Positions 49,001 through 59,100 of a DNA stretch of 64,000 bases are shown one piece after another. Location of the stretch: NCBI RefSeq assembly GCF_964204645.1, contig NC_134033.1:2477631-2541630 (forward strand). Direction: 5' to 3'. The stretch's first letter is position 1. Each line of letters starts with the position of its first letter. The position numbers and the translations under genes are program-made. The notes under the pieces are model-generated. The model was not told the DNA's origin, did no database searches, and saw only the letters and a program-made list of their open reading frames with translations. This DNA comes from Tubulanus polymorphus. Lineage: Eukaryota > Nemertea > Palaeonemertea > Tubulaniformes > Tubulanidae.

Positions 49001-52000
49001 TGTCATTCCACTAGTTTGGGACACAGTACTGCCTGATGTTCCACTAGTTGAGGACACTGTACTGCCTGTCATCCCACTAGTTTGGGACACAGTACTGCCT
49101 GATGTTCCACTAGTTGAGGACACCATACTGCCTGTTGTTCCACTAGTTGAGGACCCAGTACTGCCTATCGTTCCACTAGTTTGGGACACAGTACTGCCTG
49201 ATGTTCCACTAGTTGAGGACACCGTACTGCCTGTCGTTCCACTAGTTTGGGACACAGTCATCACTGTAGTTGAAAATAATGAGGTTGGTGCCATGCTTGT
49301 GCCTGTTGTACCAGTGGTTGGGGATGCAGAACTGTATGTTGTACTAATACTTGCACTACTGCTCGTCGGTGTCGAGGAACATGTCACATTCGTGGAATTT
49401 TTATCATGTAGAAAGCATGTGTAACCACTTGGGCAGACATTTACTACACTACAAGGGTCAACTCTCATCGCTAAAACAGAAGACCAGTATTGTACACAAT
49501 TATTATGGCTTTCAGGTTATTTTGATGAATATAACTAGTTTCCTCTATTGAAATGAACTATTTTCGTAAGATAACCACTGTCACAATTAAAATGATTCGG
49601 ACCATCGAATCTTGAATCCATTTTTTTCCGATTTTCAGATGTAAAATACCTTTAATACTTTCAGTTGTGAACGTCGTGTTGATTGGCAGGCCGTCAATTG
49701 CAGTAATATTTGACATCGTCTCTAGTAAAGCTTGCTGAACAAGTTGTTCGATGCTGAAACCTTGGGTATTTGCTGCATCCACGAGGGGTCCAAGATTCAT
49801 CACCATTTCAAAATCCACAGTAACGCTGCCCTGACTATATAAATGTACTTTATAAACATTGCTATCAGAATATATATACAGTATGTAACAGTTGATTAAT
49901 TGAATTCGATTATCATCTGATTGGATGTGTTCATAATCACCTGATCTTCCTAATCTTTAACGAGGCTAATCCTGGGACATTTGCGAACATCTTCATCAGC
50001 TACAAGTGTCACAAAAACAACAGCATTAAAGCAGGCTGTAAATGAAATAACGATGCGCCAGTAATCGTGAGAATGTGATGAAAACGTAAGATTTACCGCT
50101 TGATGAATTTTCGATTCAAAGGCTTTGTATTCCGGTGAAGATTGATTGTTGTAATTTTGGTTGAAAGGAATGGTAAATTTCATAGCAAGTGGGACGGGTA
50201 CCGATTTATTACCTACAATATAGATATATGCGTAAGAAATTGAATAGTCAGACAAGTTAAAACATGTGTATTGAGAATAAAGCTGTATTCTTTCAATAAG
50301 ACATATTATTTACGTACGTAAATTGGGCTTAGCAGTAGCAGCAATAGGTACAGGAGCAGTAGTAAGAGTAGGTGCAGCAGTCGAGGTCGATATGTCTACG
50401 GTAATGGAGCTGATAGCTCGGGACCATATAGATGAATCCGTTCGTGAGCTCGTCTGGGTGATCGCTGAGGTTGAAGTGTCTACTGTAGAGAAGATGGCGT
50501 TCGAGGACGGCGTAGATAGATCCGTTCGTGCGGTTGTCTGTGCGTTTGTAGGGGTCGAGGTTTCTACCATGGAAGAGCTGACTGTGGATGAAGACGTAGA
50601 TGAGTCCGTTGGAGAACTCATCTCAGTGCTCACCGAAGATGATGTGTCTACCGTGGAGGAGCTGACAGTCGATGAGGGCGAAGGTTTATCCGTTGTTAAG
50701 CTCGAATCAGTGCTCGCAGAGGCCGATGTGTCTACTGTAGAGGAGCTGACAGCTGGTGACGACGTAGACGAATCCGTTGATGAACTCGACACGGTGCTCG
50801 CCGAGGTTGATAAGTCTACCGTAGAGGATCTGACATTTGAGGACGACGTCGACGAATCCGTTTGTGAGCTCGTCTCGGTGCTCGCCGAGGTTGTTACAGT
50901 AGTTGAGGATACAGCACTGCCTGTTGTTCCACTTGTTGGGGATACAGTACTGCCTGTTGTTGCACTAGTTGAGGATACAGTACTGCCTGAGGTTCCACTA
51001 GTAGAGGACCCAGCACTCCCTGATGTAGCACTAGTTGAAGAAACTATACTGCCTGTCATTACACTTGTTGGGGACAGAGTACTGCCTGTTTTTCCAGTAG
51101 TTGGGGACACAGTACTGCCAATCGTTCCACTAGTTGGGGACCCAGTACTGCCTGATTTTCCTGTTGAGGACACAGTACTGCCTGTTGTCCCACTAGTTGA
51201 GGCCCCAGTACTGCCTGTCGTTACACCAGTTGAGGACACAGTACTGCCTGATGTTCCGATAGTTGTGGACCCAGTACTCCCTGGTGTAGCACTAGTTGAG
51301 GACACTGTACTGCCTGTTGTTCCACCAGTTGTGGATCCACTACTGCCTGATGTTCCACTAGTTGGAAACACAGTACTGCCTGATGTTCCACTAGTTGAGG
51401 AAACAGTACTGCCTGTTGTTCCACTAGTTGCGGACACAGTACTGCCTGTTGTTCCACCAGTTGTGGATCCACTACTGCCTGATGTTCCAGTAGTTGGAAA
51501 TAGAGTACTGCCTGTTGTTCCACTAGTTGAGGATACAGTACTGCCTGTTGTTCCACTAGTTGAAGATACAGTACTGCCTGATGTTCCACTAGTTGAGGAC
51601 ACAGTACTGCCTGATGTTCCACTAGTTGGAAATACAGTACTGCCTGTGGTTCCACTAGTTGAGGACACAGTACTGCCTGTTGTTCCACCAATTGTGGATC
51701 CACTACTGCCTGATGTTCCACTAGTTGGAAATAGAGTACTGCCTGTTGTTCCACTAGTTGAAGATACAGTGCTGCCTGTTGTTCCACTAGTTGAGGACAC
51801 AGTACTGCCCGTTGTTAGACTAGTTGGGGACACAGTACTGCCTGTTGTTCCACCAGTTGTGGATCCACTACTGCCTGTTGTTCCACTAGTTGGAAATACA
51901 GTACTGCCTGTTGTTCCACTAGTTGAAGACACAGTACTGCCTGTTGTTAGACTAGTTGGGGACACAGTACTGCCTGTTGTTCCACCAGTTGTGGATCCAC

Positions 52001-55000
52001 TACTGCCTGTTGTTCCACTAGTTGGAAATACAGTACTGCCTGATGTTCCACTAGTTGAGGACACAGTACTGCCTGTTGTTCCACCAGTTGTGGATCCACT
52101 ACTGCCTGTTGTTCCACTAGTTGGAAATACAGTACTGCCTGATGTTCCACTAGTTGAGGACACAGTACTGCCTGATGTTCCACTAGTTGGAAATAGAGTA
52201 CTGCCTGTTGTTCCACTAGTTGAAGATACAGTACTGCCTGTTGTTCCACTTGTTGAGGACACAGTACTGCCTGTTGTTCCACCAGTTGTGGATCCACTAC
52301 TGCCTGATGTTCCACTAGTTGGGGATACAGTACTGCCTGATGTTCCACTAGTTGAGGACACAGTACTGCCTGCTGTTCCACTAGTTGAAGATACAGTACT
52401 GCCTGTTGTTCCACTAGTTGAAGATACAGTACTGCCTGTTGTTCCACTAGTTGAAGATACAGTACTGCCTGTTGTTACACTAGTTGAGGACACAGTACTG
52501 CCTGTTGTTCCACTAGTTGGGGACACAGTACTGCCTGTTGTTCCACTAGGTGAGGACATAGTAGTGCCTGTTGTTCCACTAGTTGGAAATACAGTACTGC
52601 CTGTTGTTCCACTAGGTGAGGACACAGTACTGCCTGTTGTTCCACTAGTTGGAAATACAGTACTGCCTGTTGTTCCACTAGGTGAGGACATAGTAGTGCC
52701 TGTTGCTCCAGTAGTTGATGACACAGTACTGCCGGTTGTTCCACTGGGTGAGGACACAGTACTGCCTGTTGTTCCACTTGTTGATGACACAGTACTGCCT
52801 GTTGTTCCACTAGTTGGGAATACAGTACTGCCTGTTGTTCCACCAGTTGTCGATGCACTACTGCCTGATGTTCCACTAGTTGGGGATACAGTACTGCCTG
52901 ATGTTCCACTAGTTGAGGACACAGTACTGCCTGATGTTCCACTAGTTGAGGACACAGTACTGCCTGTTGTTCCACTAGTTGGAAATACAGTACTGCCTGT
53001 TGTTCCACTAGGTGAGGACATAGTAGTGCCTGTTGCTCCAGTAGTTGAGGACACAGTACTGCCTGTTGTTCCACTAGTTGGGGACACAGTACTGCCTGTT
53101 GTTCCACTAGTTGATGACACAGTACTGCCGGTTGTTCCACTGGGTGAGGACACAGTACTGCCTGTTGTTCCACTAGTTGATGACACAGTACTGCCTGTTG
53201 TTCCACTAGTTGGGAATACAGTACTGCCTGTTGTTCCACCAGTTGTCGATGCACTACTGCCTGATATTCCACTAGTTGAGGACAGAGTAGAGGAGCTGAC
53301 AGTTGACGACGACAAAGACAAATTCCAATCCGATGGTGAGCTTGTCTCGGTATTCCCCGAAGTTGACGTGTCCACATTAGTGGAACTGACAGTTGACGAA
53401 AATGTTGATGAATCCGCTGGTGAGGTCGTCTCGGTGCTCGCCGAGGTTGACGTGTCCACGTTAGTGGAACTAACAGTTGACGAAAATGTTGATAAATCCG
53501 TCGATGAACTCGTTTCGGTGCTCGTCAAGGTTGATGTATCTACGGCAGTGGAGCTAACAGTCGGGAACGACGTAGATGAATATGTTGACGAGATCGTCTC
53601 GGTGCTTGCTGAAGTTGATGAGTCTACCGTAGAGGAGCTGACCGTCGACGAAAATGTTGATGAATCCGTTGATGAACTCGTCTCGGTGCTCGCCGAGGTT
53701 GACGTGTCTACCGTAGAAGAGCTGACAGTCGAGGAAGACGTAGACGAATCCGTTGGTGAACTCGTCTTGGTGCTCGCCGAGGTTGACGTGTCTACCGTAG
53801 AAGAGCTGACAGTCGAGGACGGCGAAGACAAATTCCAAACCGATGGTGAGCTTGTCTCGGTACTCCCCGAAGTTGACGTATCCACGTTAGTGGAACTGAC
53901 AGTTGATGAAAATGTTGATGAATCCGTTGGTGAACTCGTCTCGGTGCTCGCCGAAGTTGATGATGCAGTACCGGCTGCTGTACTTGTCTCAGTAGATATT
54001 GGTGAATGAGATGAAGTTGTTGATTCAGTTGTTTTCAATGTAGTTGTTGTGGTCGTTACTACTTTTCGTACGCAATTTATTGCATGAGTGTCGTTGTGTA
54101 TAACGCAATCGTATCCCGCTGGACATGTTTTCTTCTTTGCACACGGATCTGCCTTTTTTACCGCCGCTGAAAACATAAGACAACAAAATTGGTTCTTTGT
54201 GAGGGGTCGCAATGTCGCCAATTGTGTATTTTCATAACAGGTCAAAGCAGAACACGACTCGCACAGTAAACCCCTCATGTCATCATATGGAATTATGGAT
54301 GAACCTCAAGGTTGATTCGGAAATAACTAGATTTACATAGGATAGAAAGTTTTTTCCAAACCAGGGGGGGGGGACCGGTTGCATAGTCAAGACCAACTTG
54401 ACTCTATAGCCGATCTAACAACTTAAGATCAATCTTAAGACTTAAGACCTTTTTGACTTAAGTCATGACTGTGCAACTGGCCCCCGGACTTTTGGTTTCC
54501 TTGAGTTGATATTAGGTAAGTCAGTTGGCTGCAGAGATATTGATCCTACTTCTAATGGGGTGGATTTTGTACTTTCATTGCCATTTTGAATGATCTTTCT
54601 CTAACTCACTTTTAATTGACTTGGAAATACTGTTATTCAAACTCTTCATATTGACTGTCGTGCCGTTCAAACTAATATTCTTCGCAGTTTCAAGAATCAG
54701 TTGTTGAAACTTTTGCAAATCCGCCATGTTCACGTTGAAATTGAATTCGACCGCCACGCTTCCATTTCTGAAACGTACGAAGATATATACGCCACTTATT
54801 ACTCGGGAATTCCCGATCGGGTCGTACGAGGCTTGGACGTGGGCAGAGGAAGGTCCCGGGAGTACCACCTATATGTAAGCCTTCCAAAATTCCCTTAGAA
54901 GATTTAAAATCCTTTTACACTGAAGACAACTCTTACACTGACTAACTCTGCTCAATGCGATGGTGCTGCGCAGATGGTGCACAGGGAATTGCACAATTTT

Positions 55001-56098
55001 ATTTAAGATGATGCTAGCCCGAAAAACAAACAAAAACAATTCTTTAAACATGTCCTGTGTCTTTGTTTGTCGTTGAAATGTTATGCCGACTGTGCTTTAG
55101 GCTTTAGATTTGATGTTGAAATTTAACCAATGTTGTTCAAATCTTTCCATATTTTCGGCCAAAATTGTAACCTCATTAAATAGAGTAAGCTCAAACCTGT
55201 ATCCACCCAAATCCAGTTGATTACATCCGGGTAAATGGCGACATACTTCGTCCATCTGAAAAATATGGAATTTCTCTTCAAAATCAAATGGTGCCGACTT
55301 CAAAAGCTCGACAAACCTTAATGAAAATCTCTTTTTAGGATTAAAAAGAAATTCTAGATCCTCGGTTTCCCAAGATTAACCTTATTGGATTGTTCATTAA
55401 ACCTCCCGACGAGATCATGGCATTTTAAGTGTTGCCCGCACACTGTAAGCAGCCAGCAGGACGGAACCTGCTTACCGAATCAACTGCTGTTTTTAAAGTA
55501 GTTATACCTTCGCTTGTAAATAGCTGGAGACGTCTCGATATATCTGTGTTTGATTGTTCGCCAGATCGGCTATAAAAGGTGTGTCGAATGTCATCGTGAT
55601 TTTGTTTGATATCGACACATTCGCTGGAATGATATATTTAGAAACAAAATGAACGAATTTAACGTCATTAGCCTTTAAAATGATACCTTGTTTCTCACTT
55701 CTGCTGAGCTTTAGAGTAGACCTGGGGGCCGCCTATCTACTCTGTACATAAGTTTTTTTAAAATCATGATCAAACTAACAATAAAAAACCCGGCAATTGT
55801 TGAAATAAACTGATCACAAAATATATTGCAGTTTACAAAAGTGACCCGGCCGACTATGGGAAACAAGGTATCAACTTTTTCAGCTTTAGGCGAAATATTT
55901 CCACTGAAAAAAGTCGTAAGTAAATGTCATAATGAACGGAAAGAATTTCTAAATTTATGATTCGACCAACTTTTCGGTTTTTGTACCTGGGATTATTTCT
56001 GTTATCACGGTGGTATTCGTCTGAGATTTGATGCGTAGAATATGAAGTAATCCGAATAGTCCGGTGACTAGAATACTGTACGGCTGACTTGCGGCCAT
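24885..56098 (-). CDS. Giant multi-SEA transmembrane mucin (28 coding exons, about 8,280 residues)
   Basis: I assembled minus-strand exons by splice sites and frame. The exons are 56098..55987; 55623..55508, 55255..55197, 54767..54610; 54166..50318; 50212..50097, 49999..49941, 49834..49650; 49470..46417; 46313..46198, 46100..46042, 45935..45751; 45568..43256; 43149..43034, 42928..42870, 42763..42579; 42399..39229; 39044..38929, 38755..38697, 38620..38436; 38249..28680; 28582..28467, 28358..28294, 27663..27470; 26962..26791; 26331..26149; 25478..25358; 25034..24885. They sum to 24,843 nt with every junction in phase. Domain order is signal peptide, then (SEA, 4-Cys motif, Ser/Thr/Gly repeats) five times, then SEA, 4-Cys motif, EGF-like, one TM helix and a cytoplasmic tail. 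Expected at the apical cell surface as a heavily O-glycosylated barrier or mucus protein. Transcript evidence could alter minor exons. Confidence 0.85.
25358..25478 (-). CDS. Mucin exon 27: cytoplasmic tail, basic part
   Basis: A 121-nt exon between GATTTTAG and GGG|GTAAGA that converts phase 2 to phase 0, the only arrangement I found that links the TM exon to the last exon. It encodes IRKNRRRMTTGEVAVGS and on to SSWGDG. Confidence 0.7.
25552..25877 (+). mobile_element. tRNA-derived SINE with MetaSINE-like central domain
   Basis: The head has an A box (GTGTGGCCGAGTTGA) and B box (GTGGGTTCGACCCCC). It is followed by GTCCTCGGGCAAGACACTTA and a TTGCCTCTCTCTTCACCCA stretch, the conserved central block known from MetaSINE-type animal SINEs, and then a GGGCGCTATAGAAATTAAAT tail. 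It lies in a mucin intron, opposite to the gene. Confidence 0.8.
26149..26331 (-). CDS. Mucin exon: EGF C-terminus, transmembrane helix
   Basis: It completes the EGF-like domain (CSDGYSGTRCE). After a short Ser/Ala linker comes one hydrophobic segment of about 24 residues (VGVIIGLSLAGCLILFIVIA and on to LLCC). The stop-transfer sequence MRRQSRLFSIDD follows, with a PKA-like RRQS. Type I orientation follows from the signal peptide and the basic cytoplasmic flank. Confidence 0.85.
26569..26737. mobile_element. Foldback (MITE-like) element in mucin intron
   Basis: Outer arms GACAAATGGCACTTTGGAGG and the complement of CCTTTGAAGTACTATTTGTC pair. Inner arms around GCTTTCGCTACTAATG and TATAAGTAGCGAAAT also pair, giving a hairpin of about 165 bp. 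No coding sequence. Confidence 0.75.
26791..26962 (-). CDS. Mucin exon: sixth 4-Cys motif and EGF-like N-terminus
   Basis: Encodes LASQAQPCAVIDICPYGYNC and on to ALC, the same C-x5-C-x5-C-x11-C motif that opens each mucin exon. Next is CLDFKCGNNGIC-x8-C, the first part of the membrane-proximal EGF-like domain that is finished in the next exon. Confidence 0.85.
27470..28582 (-). CDS. Mucin SEA domain 6 (three exons)
   Basis: Exons 28582..28467 (116 nt), 28358..28294 (65 nt) and 27663..27470 (194 nt). The strand before the cleavage loop reads YKGVGIIGLR, and the next exon begins NGSTIVDVNVLYD. This matches the SEA G-S-V-x-V site except for Thr in place of Val after Ser. It is the most membrane-proximal SEA and the most diverged, with six extra bases in exon b. 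Confidence 0.82.
28680..38249 (-). CDS. Mucin repeat exon 5: single 9,570-nt exon
   Basis: One uninterrupted exon (acceptor GTTATAG, donor TTTG|GTTAGT, phase 1-1) of about 3,190 residues. It opens with LQIDPCSAVGLCPNGFTC and on to VTC (C-x5-C-x5-C-x11-C). After a short Thr/Ser linker come roughly 280 copies of an 11-residue unit near GSTVSSTSGTT. Over half of residues are Ser or Thr, a dense O-glycosylation region. Higher-order blocks recur: the marker variant GATGTTCCAGTAGTTG (plus strand) appears near 28979, 29440, 29903, 30661 and 31356, at multiples of 33 bp. The ends fall back to irregular Thr/Ser sequence (TTVTASLTTHSQVYTVSTA). Confidence 0.85.
38436..39044 (-). CDS. Mucin SEA domain 5 (three exons)
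   Basis: Exons 39044..38929 (116 nt), 38755..38697 (59 nt) and 38620..38436 (185 nt). Encodes NATLSVPFSISFNVLFNTNY, then LTALFSNIPGFSALKIKNIR, then QGSVIVDFGISANL and on to YTTESIK. GSVIV matches the SEA autoproteolysis consensus. A run of conserved residues in the third exon (ETMxNxTxIxxLPxNTT) is shared with SEA 2-4. Confidence 0.85.
39229..42399 (-). CDS. Mucin repeat exon 4
   Basis: 3,171 nt, about 1,057 residues, phase 1-1. It starts MRIDPCSAVNVCPNGYTC, has a transition with PTTGTTGTSMSPTS, then about 90 units of the 11-residue repeat, and ends with Ser/Thr sequence (VDTSTLETSSQTVSFTS) before the SEA. A block with a GGSTVYTTSGTTGSTMSS variant occurs twice about 1.15 kb apart, showing internal duplication. 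Confidence 0.85.
42579..43149 (-). CDS. Mucin SEA domain 4 (three exons)
   Basis: Exons 43149..43034 (116 nt), 42928..42870 (59 nt) and 42763..42579 (185 nt). Encodes NKSVPVPLGMKFTIPFNPNY, then LMKMFANVPGLASIKIRKIR, then SQGSVTVDFEMVMNLGPL. The acceptor of the third exon must be TATATAG|TCAGGG to stay in phase; the nearer TCAG|GG would shift the frame. Confidence 0.85.
43256..45568 (-). CDS. Mucin repeat exon 3
   Basis: 2,313 nt, about 771 residues, the shortest repeat exon. It starts MRVDPCSVVNVCPSGYTC, has about 50 more diverged 11-residue units, then about 200 residues of non-11-mer Ser/Thr sequence with STSASTETSSPTDSST words, ending AATAKPNLR across the junction to SEA 4. Confidence 0.85.
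45751..46313 (-). CDS. Mucin SEA domain 3 (three exons)
   Basis: Exons 46313..46198 (116 nt), 46100..46042 (59 nt) and 45935..45751 (185 nt). Nearly identical to SEA 2 in exons and introns, with the QGSVTVDF cleavage-type site. The acceptor used by exon c is CATAG|TCAGGG. Confidence 0.85.
46417..49470 (-). CDS. Mucin repeat exon 2
   Basis: 3,054 nt, about 1,018 residues. It starts MRVDPCSVVNVCPSGYTC, carries 11-residue repeats including GSSGSTTGGTT variants, and ends with about 190 residues of STSASTETSS-type sequence. The last 900 nt are almost the same as those of repeat exon 1. Confidence 0.85.
49650..50212 (-). CDS. Mucin SEA domain 2 (three exons)
   Basis: Exons 50212..50097 (116 nt), 49999..49941 (59 nt) and 49834..49650 (185 nt). 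Encodes NKSVPVPLAMKFTIPFNQNY, the middle strand ending in IR, and QGSVTVDFEMVMNLGPLVDA. Confidence 0.85.
50318..54166 (-). CDS. Mucin repeat exon 1
   Basis: 3,849 nt, about 1,283 residues. It starts TAVKKADPCAKKKTCPAGYDC with the four-Cys motif (last spacing x10). A Thr run and about 270 residues of STSASTETSSPTDSST sequence come before the 11-residue array, and a similar non-11-mer block follows it. It ends AATAKPNLR, joining NKSVPVP of SEA 2. Confidence 0.85.
54364..54487. mobile_element. MITE-like element with GGGGGCCAGTTGCA-type ends
   Basis: The left end GGGGGGACCGGTTGCATAGT and the complement of the right end (GGGGGCCAGTTGCACAGTCA) form terminal inverted repeats. The interior is built of CTTAAGTC/GACTTAAG palindromic words. 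It lies in the intron between SEA 1 and repeat exon 1. Confidence 0.75.
54610..55623 (-). CDS. Mucin SEA domain 1 (three exons)
   Basis: Exons 55623..55508 (116 nt), 55255..55197 (59 nt) and 54767..54610 (158 nt). Encodes NVSISNKITMTFDTPFIADL, then MDEVCRHLPGCNQLDLGGYR, then NGSVAVEFNFNVNMADLQKF and on to SKSIK. NGSVAV matches the SEA cleavage consensus. The second exon has two Cys not seen in SEA 2-6. Confidence 0.82.
55987..56098 (-). CDS. Mucin first coding exon: signal peptide
   Basis: ATG at 56098, then MAASQPYSILVTGLFGLLHI, a hydrophobic signal, and TNTTVITEIIP before donor CCAG|GTACAA. It joins in phase to ANVSISNK of SEA 1. The exon continues 30 bp upstream to a good acceptor (CACTTTCAG, exon edge 56128), so at least one 5'-UTR exon lies further to the right. 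Confidence 0.7.
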
Positions 56099-56128
56099 TT
56101 TGATTATCGTAACTCGCGCAGCGTCTTC

Positions 56129-59100
56129 CTGAAAGTGAATCGATTATGAAAATAATTCATTATAAGTGCATTACATTATACTAACTTAAAGTATGATGAA
56201 ATAAGAAAGCTTTTAACAACTTAAAGAAAACGATAGGATACAAATATCTTCTAAGTAAAGGTGTTTTTTATCAGATAAAAGGGATTCGACATTTTGGATT
56301 TCTATTCCTAGATGATAGTCACCGAGAGGCATGAAAAACCGAAAAACCTCTCCTATCTAACCTCACAGCTATCAACGATGATTTTATATATGTTACAGAA
56401 TATGTGAGCTACGGTACACGATGATTTACAATGTTTTTATTATAGATTCGTTCGTCCAACTCTTCAGTCGCTGAATAATCCATGAACACATCATTGTATA
56501 TCGCGGACAGCTTGCAGAATTAGCGAGCCATTAGTACATCTTCGAAATACTAATTTCGCGTCGTTTTTTAGAATACTGTTACCAAAAAGATTGAAATGCT
56601 TGTTCACGCGAAGAATACCTCTCTTTTTCTTTTGAATTGAAAAGATTTATTTCAGGTTTGTTAACCTCAAACCACTGAACACCACATAGGGCATTATTAG
56701 CTTCGATATTTCTTCTTCCCAATTGGGGAAAGACCTAACAAGAAAGTTCGACTAAGAAACTCTTTCGCCGTCAGGATTCGAAACCATGAATCCTTGTTTG
56801 ACGAGACCAGTGAACGGCGATACCAGTTAAATGCAGGTCACTGCGGCCCTTTGTTATTGAAACGGGCGACCAGTCTAAATTTTGTGACTATTTTCAAAAA
56901 CGTAAGTGCGTCTACGTATGTAAGTAACTTTAGCGATGTTTGAAGCAGGGGGGGGGGCGTATTTCATAAAAGGTGTTAAAAGTCGGTTTCGTCTGTTCCC
57001 CCAGCAGACGACAGACACAATGTGTCAACACGAAAGACATTCAATGAACATTCTACGACGATCGCGATTTGTAGAATGCGTTGTTGACACGAAATTTCAC
57101 GTGTGAAATTGCCCCTCGCTGTTTGTCCTAATCAAACTCTTATTTAACGGTAATTTTAAATGTACGAACCAGAATACAACGGAATCTACTCAAGGTTTAA
57201 TATAAACTAGATATGTACATATTTACTGGAGGACGTTGGCTTTTCCATATACGTATATCTGCGTGTATTACAACGACCCAGCCCAATAATCAACACTTGC
57301 GAGTCCGAGACTTTTGAAATGTCGCAGACGTTGACAGAAATCTTCGGAACTATCATTTTCGCTTTTAATTTTCATTTCTGCTTGATTCGCGTTTTTGAAA
57401 TTCTAAAAATGTCCCACCTATCGGGAGAGATGTTCATCATTTCCAAATCTTATTTTCATTTAACTTAACATTTTTTTCAAACTTTGAAAAATGTCCCACA
57501 TATTGGGAGGGAACAGTTTCTGAATTATTATTTTCCCCTTTTTTAAACCTAAATTTCCAATTTACATTTTTCGAAATTTTAGATATATCTTCCACATGTT
57601 GCGTAAGATCTTTCGAATCGTCACTTTAAATTTTCTATATTTCTTTAGCTGAACTTAAATATTACGGTGAGCGCGTAGAGTATTTTCGTGAAAAGAAGGA
57701 AAACCTTTAAAAATGTCCAACATGTTTTGGCAGAGATATTTTCCATACGATTCATTTTAGCTTTCACTTTTTTTCTAGAAAATAGCCCGACCGCTTGTGG
57801 ATGACGGTTCAGACCGGTTCAATTGATAAATGTTTCACACCTTCAGTAAGCTCTTATACTTTTCTTCGAATGGTTTTTTAAAAAGAAAGTGAATAAAGAT
57901 GATAATGATATTCTTAATGTCGTTGCGAAACTTGAATTTGAAGAAGTGTTATTGGAAATATGTCATCGGGCGGTTATACTAGAAATTAATACCTGAAATG
58001 TATTCCAATTGATTCATTGCCACTTAAGTAAGAGTTTACAAAATTGTGTGAATACTTATATACGCATTTTTTTTCTTTTTCGCTTATTAACCGAATATCG
58101 ACAAGAATAGGCAAAACCAGATACGTTGAAATATTGAAAATAGAGTTTATTGACGCCTTTCAAAAATTACATATTATATTCGTAATGTCGTAGACAATGA
58201 ATAACACGATAACGCTTATGAATTAAGGATCGGTGAAGTCATTTGAATTTGAATGCATCGACAATTGAATCGAACGGATCGGTAACCAGTTTAGCCCAAA
58301 TATTGATGACGTATAGTGCCATCCACTACCTCGATGTACCCTAATTACCATCGAAAATTCATCCTCAACAGACATGAAAATGATGAATTAAAAGTAAGTA
58401 TCATAAACTAAAAAGCAAACGCCGTTATTCACAATATCGTTATATTCTAATTTCGATGACTATTGATGGCGTAGGAATTTGGAATTTGAAAAAGGATAAT
58501 TCGCTAATCAGCTTGAGGGTTTCTGAAACAGAATTACCATATATAGAAATAAGCCCCTAAATCCACTGCCTACTAATGACGCTAATCTGAGAGGCAAATT
58601 ACGAGATAGACGCACATTTTATATATTTTCGTTATCAATCTCATTTCGTTTCGTTATCGTAGTTTAAACTTCGATATTTACATAAACCTGTATATGAAGC
58701 GATGTACATAGTATCGAAATGATAATCAATCGATAGGCCTAGTAGGTATGAAGGCAATAATACTATAATTACCAGCAAGCATAAACATTATTTTGCTTGA
58801 AGAAATTGAAAATTATGTCTACGGTGATTCATACCCGCACGCGAATTCACGTCTTCTGGGACGATAGTAAAAGAAAGAATGTTTCTTTCGATTTTGATTT
58901 CCCAAAAGATTAATTTTTCCCATATATAATACTCTATTAATACGGTGTCTTTCCAAATGGAAGGAAACCCGACGAAAGTATAATCCCATACCGAAGTTCT
59001 TAGAGTAGATTTTCCCGATTCCGAAGAATCAGGATTTCAGTACGTCTAATTACTATTAAGGTTATGCACATACGAGCTTAGATATCACCTTTTTTTCTGG

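Noticed and set aside
39240-54009. Plus-strand long frames opposite repeat exons 1-4 and minus second-frame QLVEQQAVLCP blocks
   Set aside because: Same repeat artefact; they break or end where the 11-residue array or the mucin exon ends.
28680-54166. CRISPR-like arrays
   Set aside because: Repeats are directly adjacent without unique spacers, are translated in frame, and the DNA is clearly eukaryotic.
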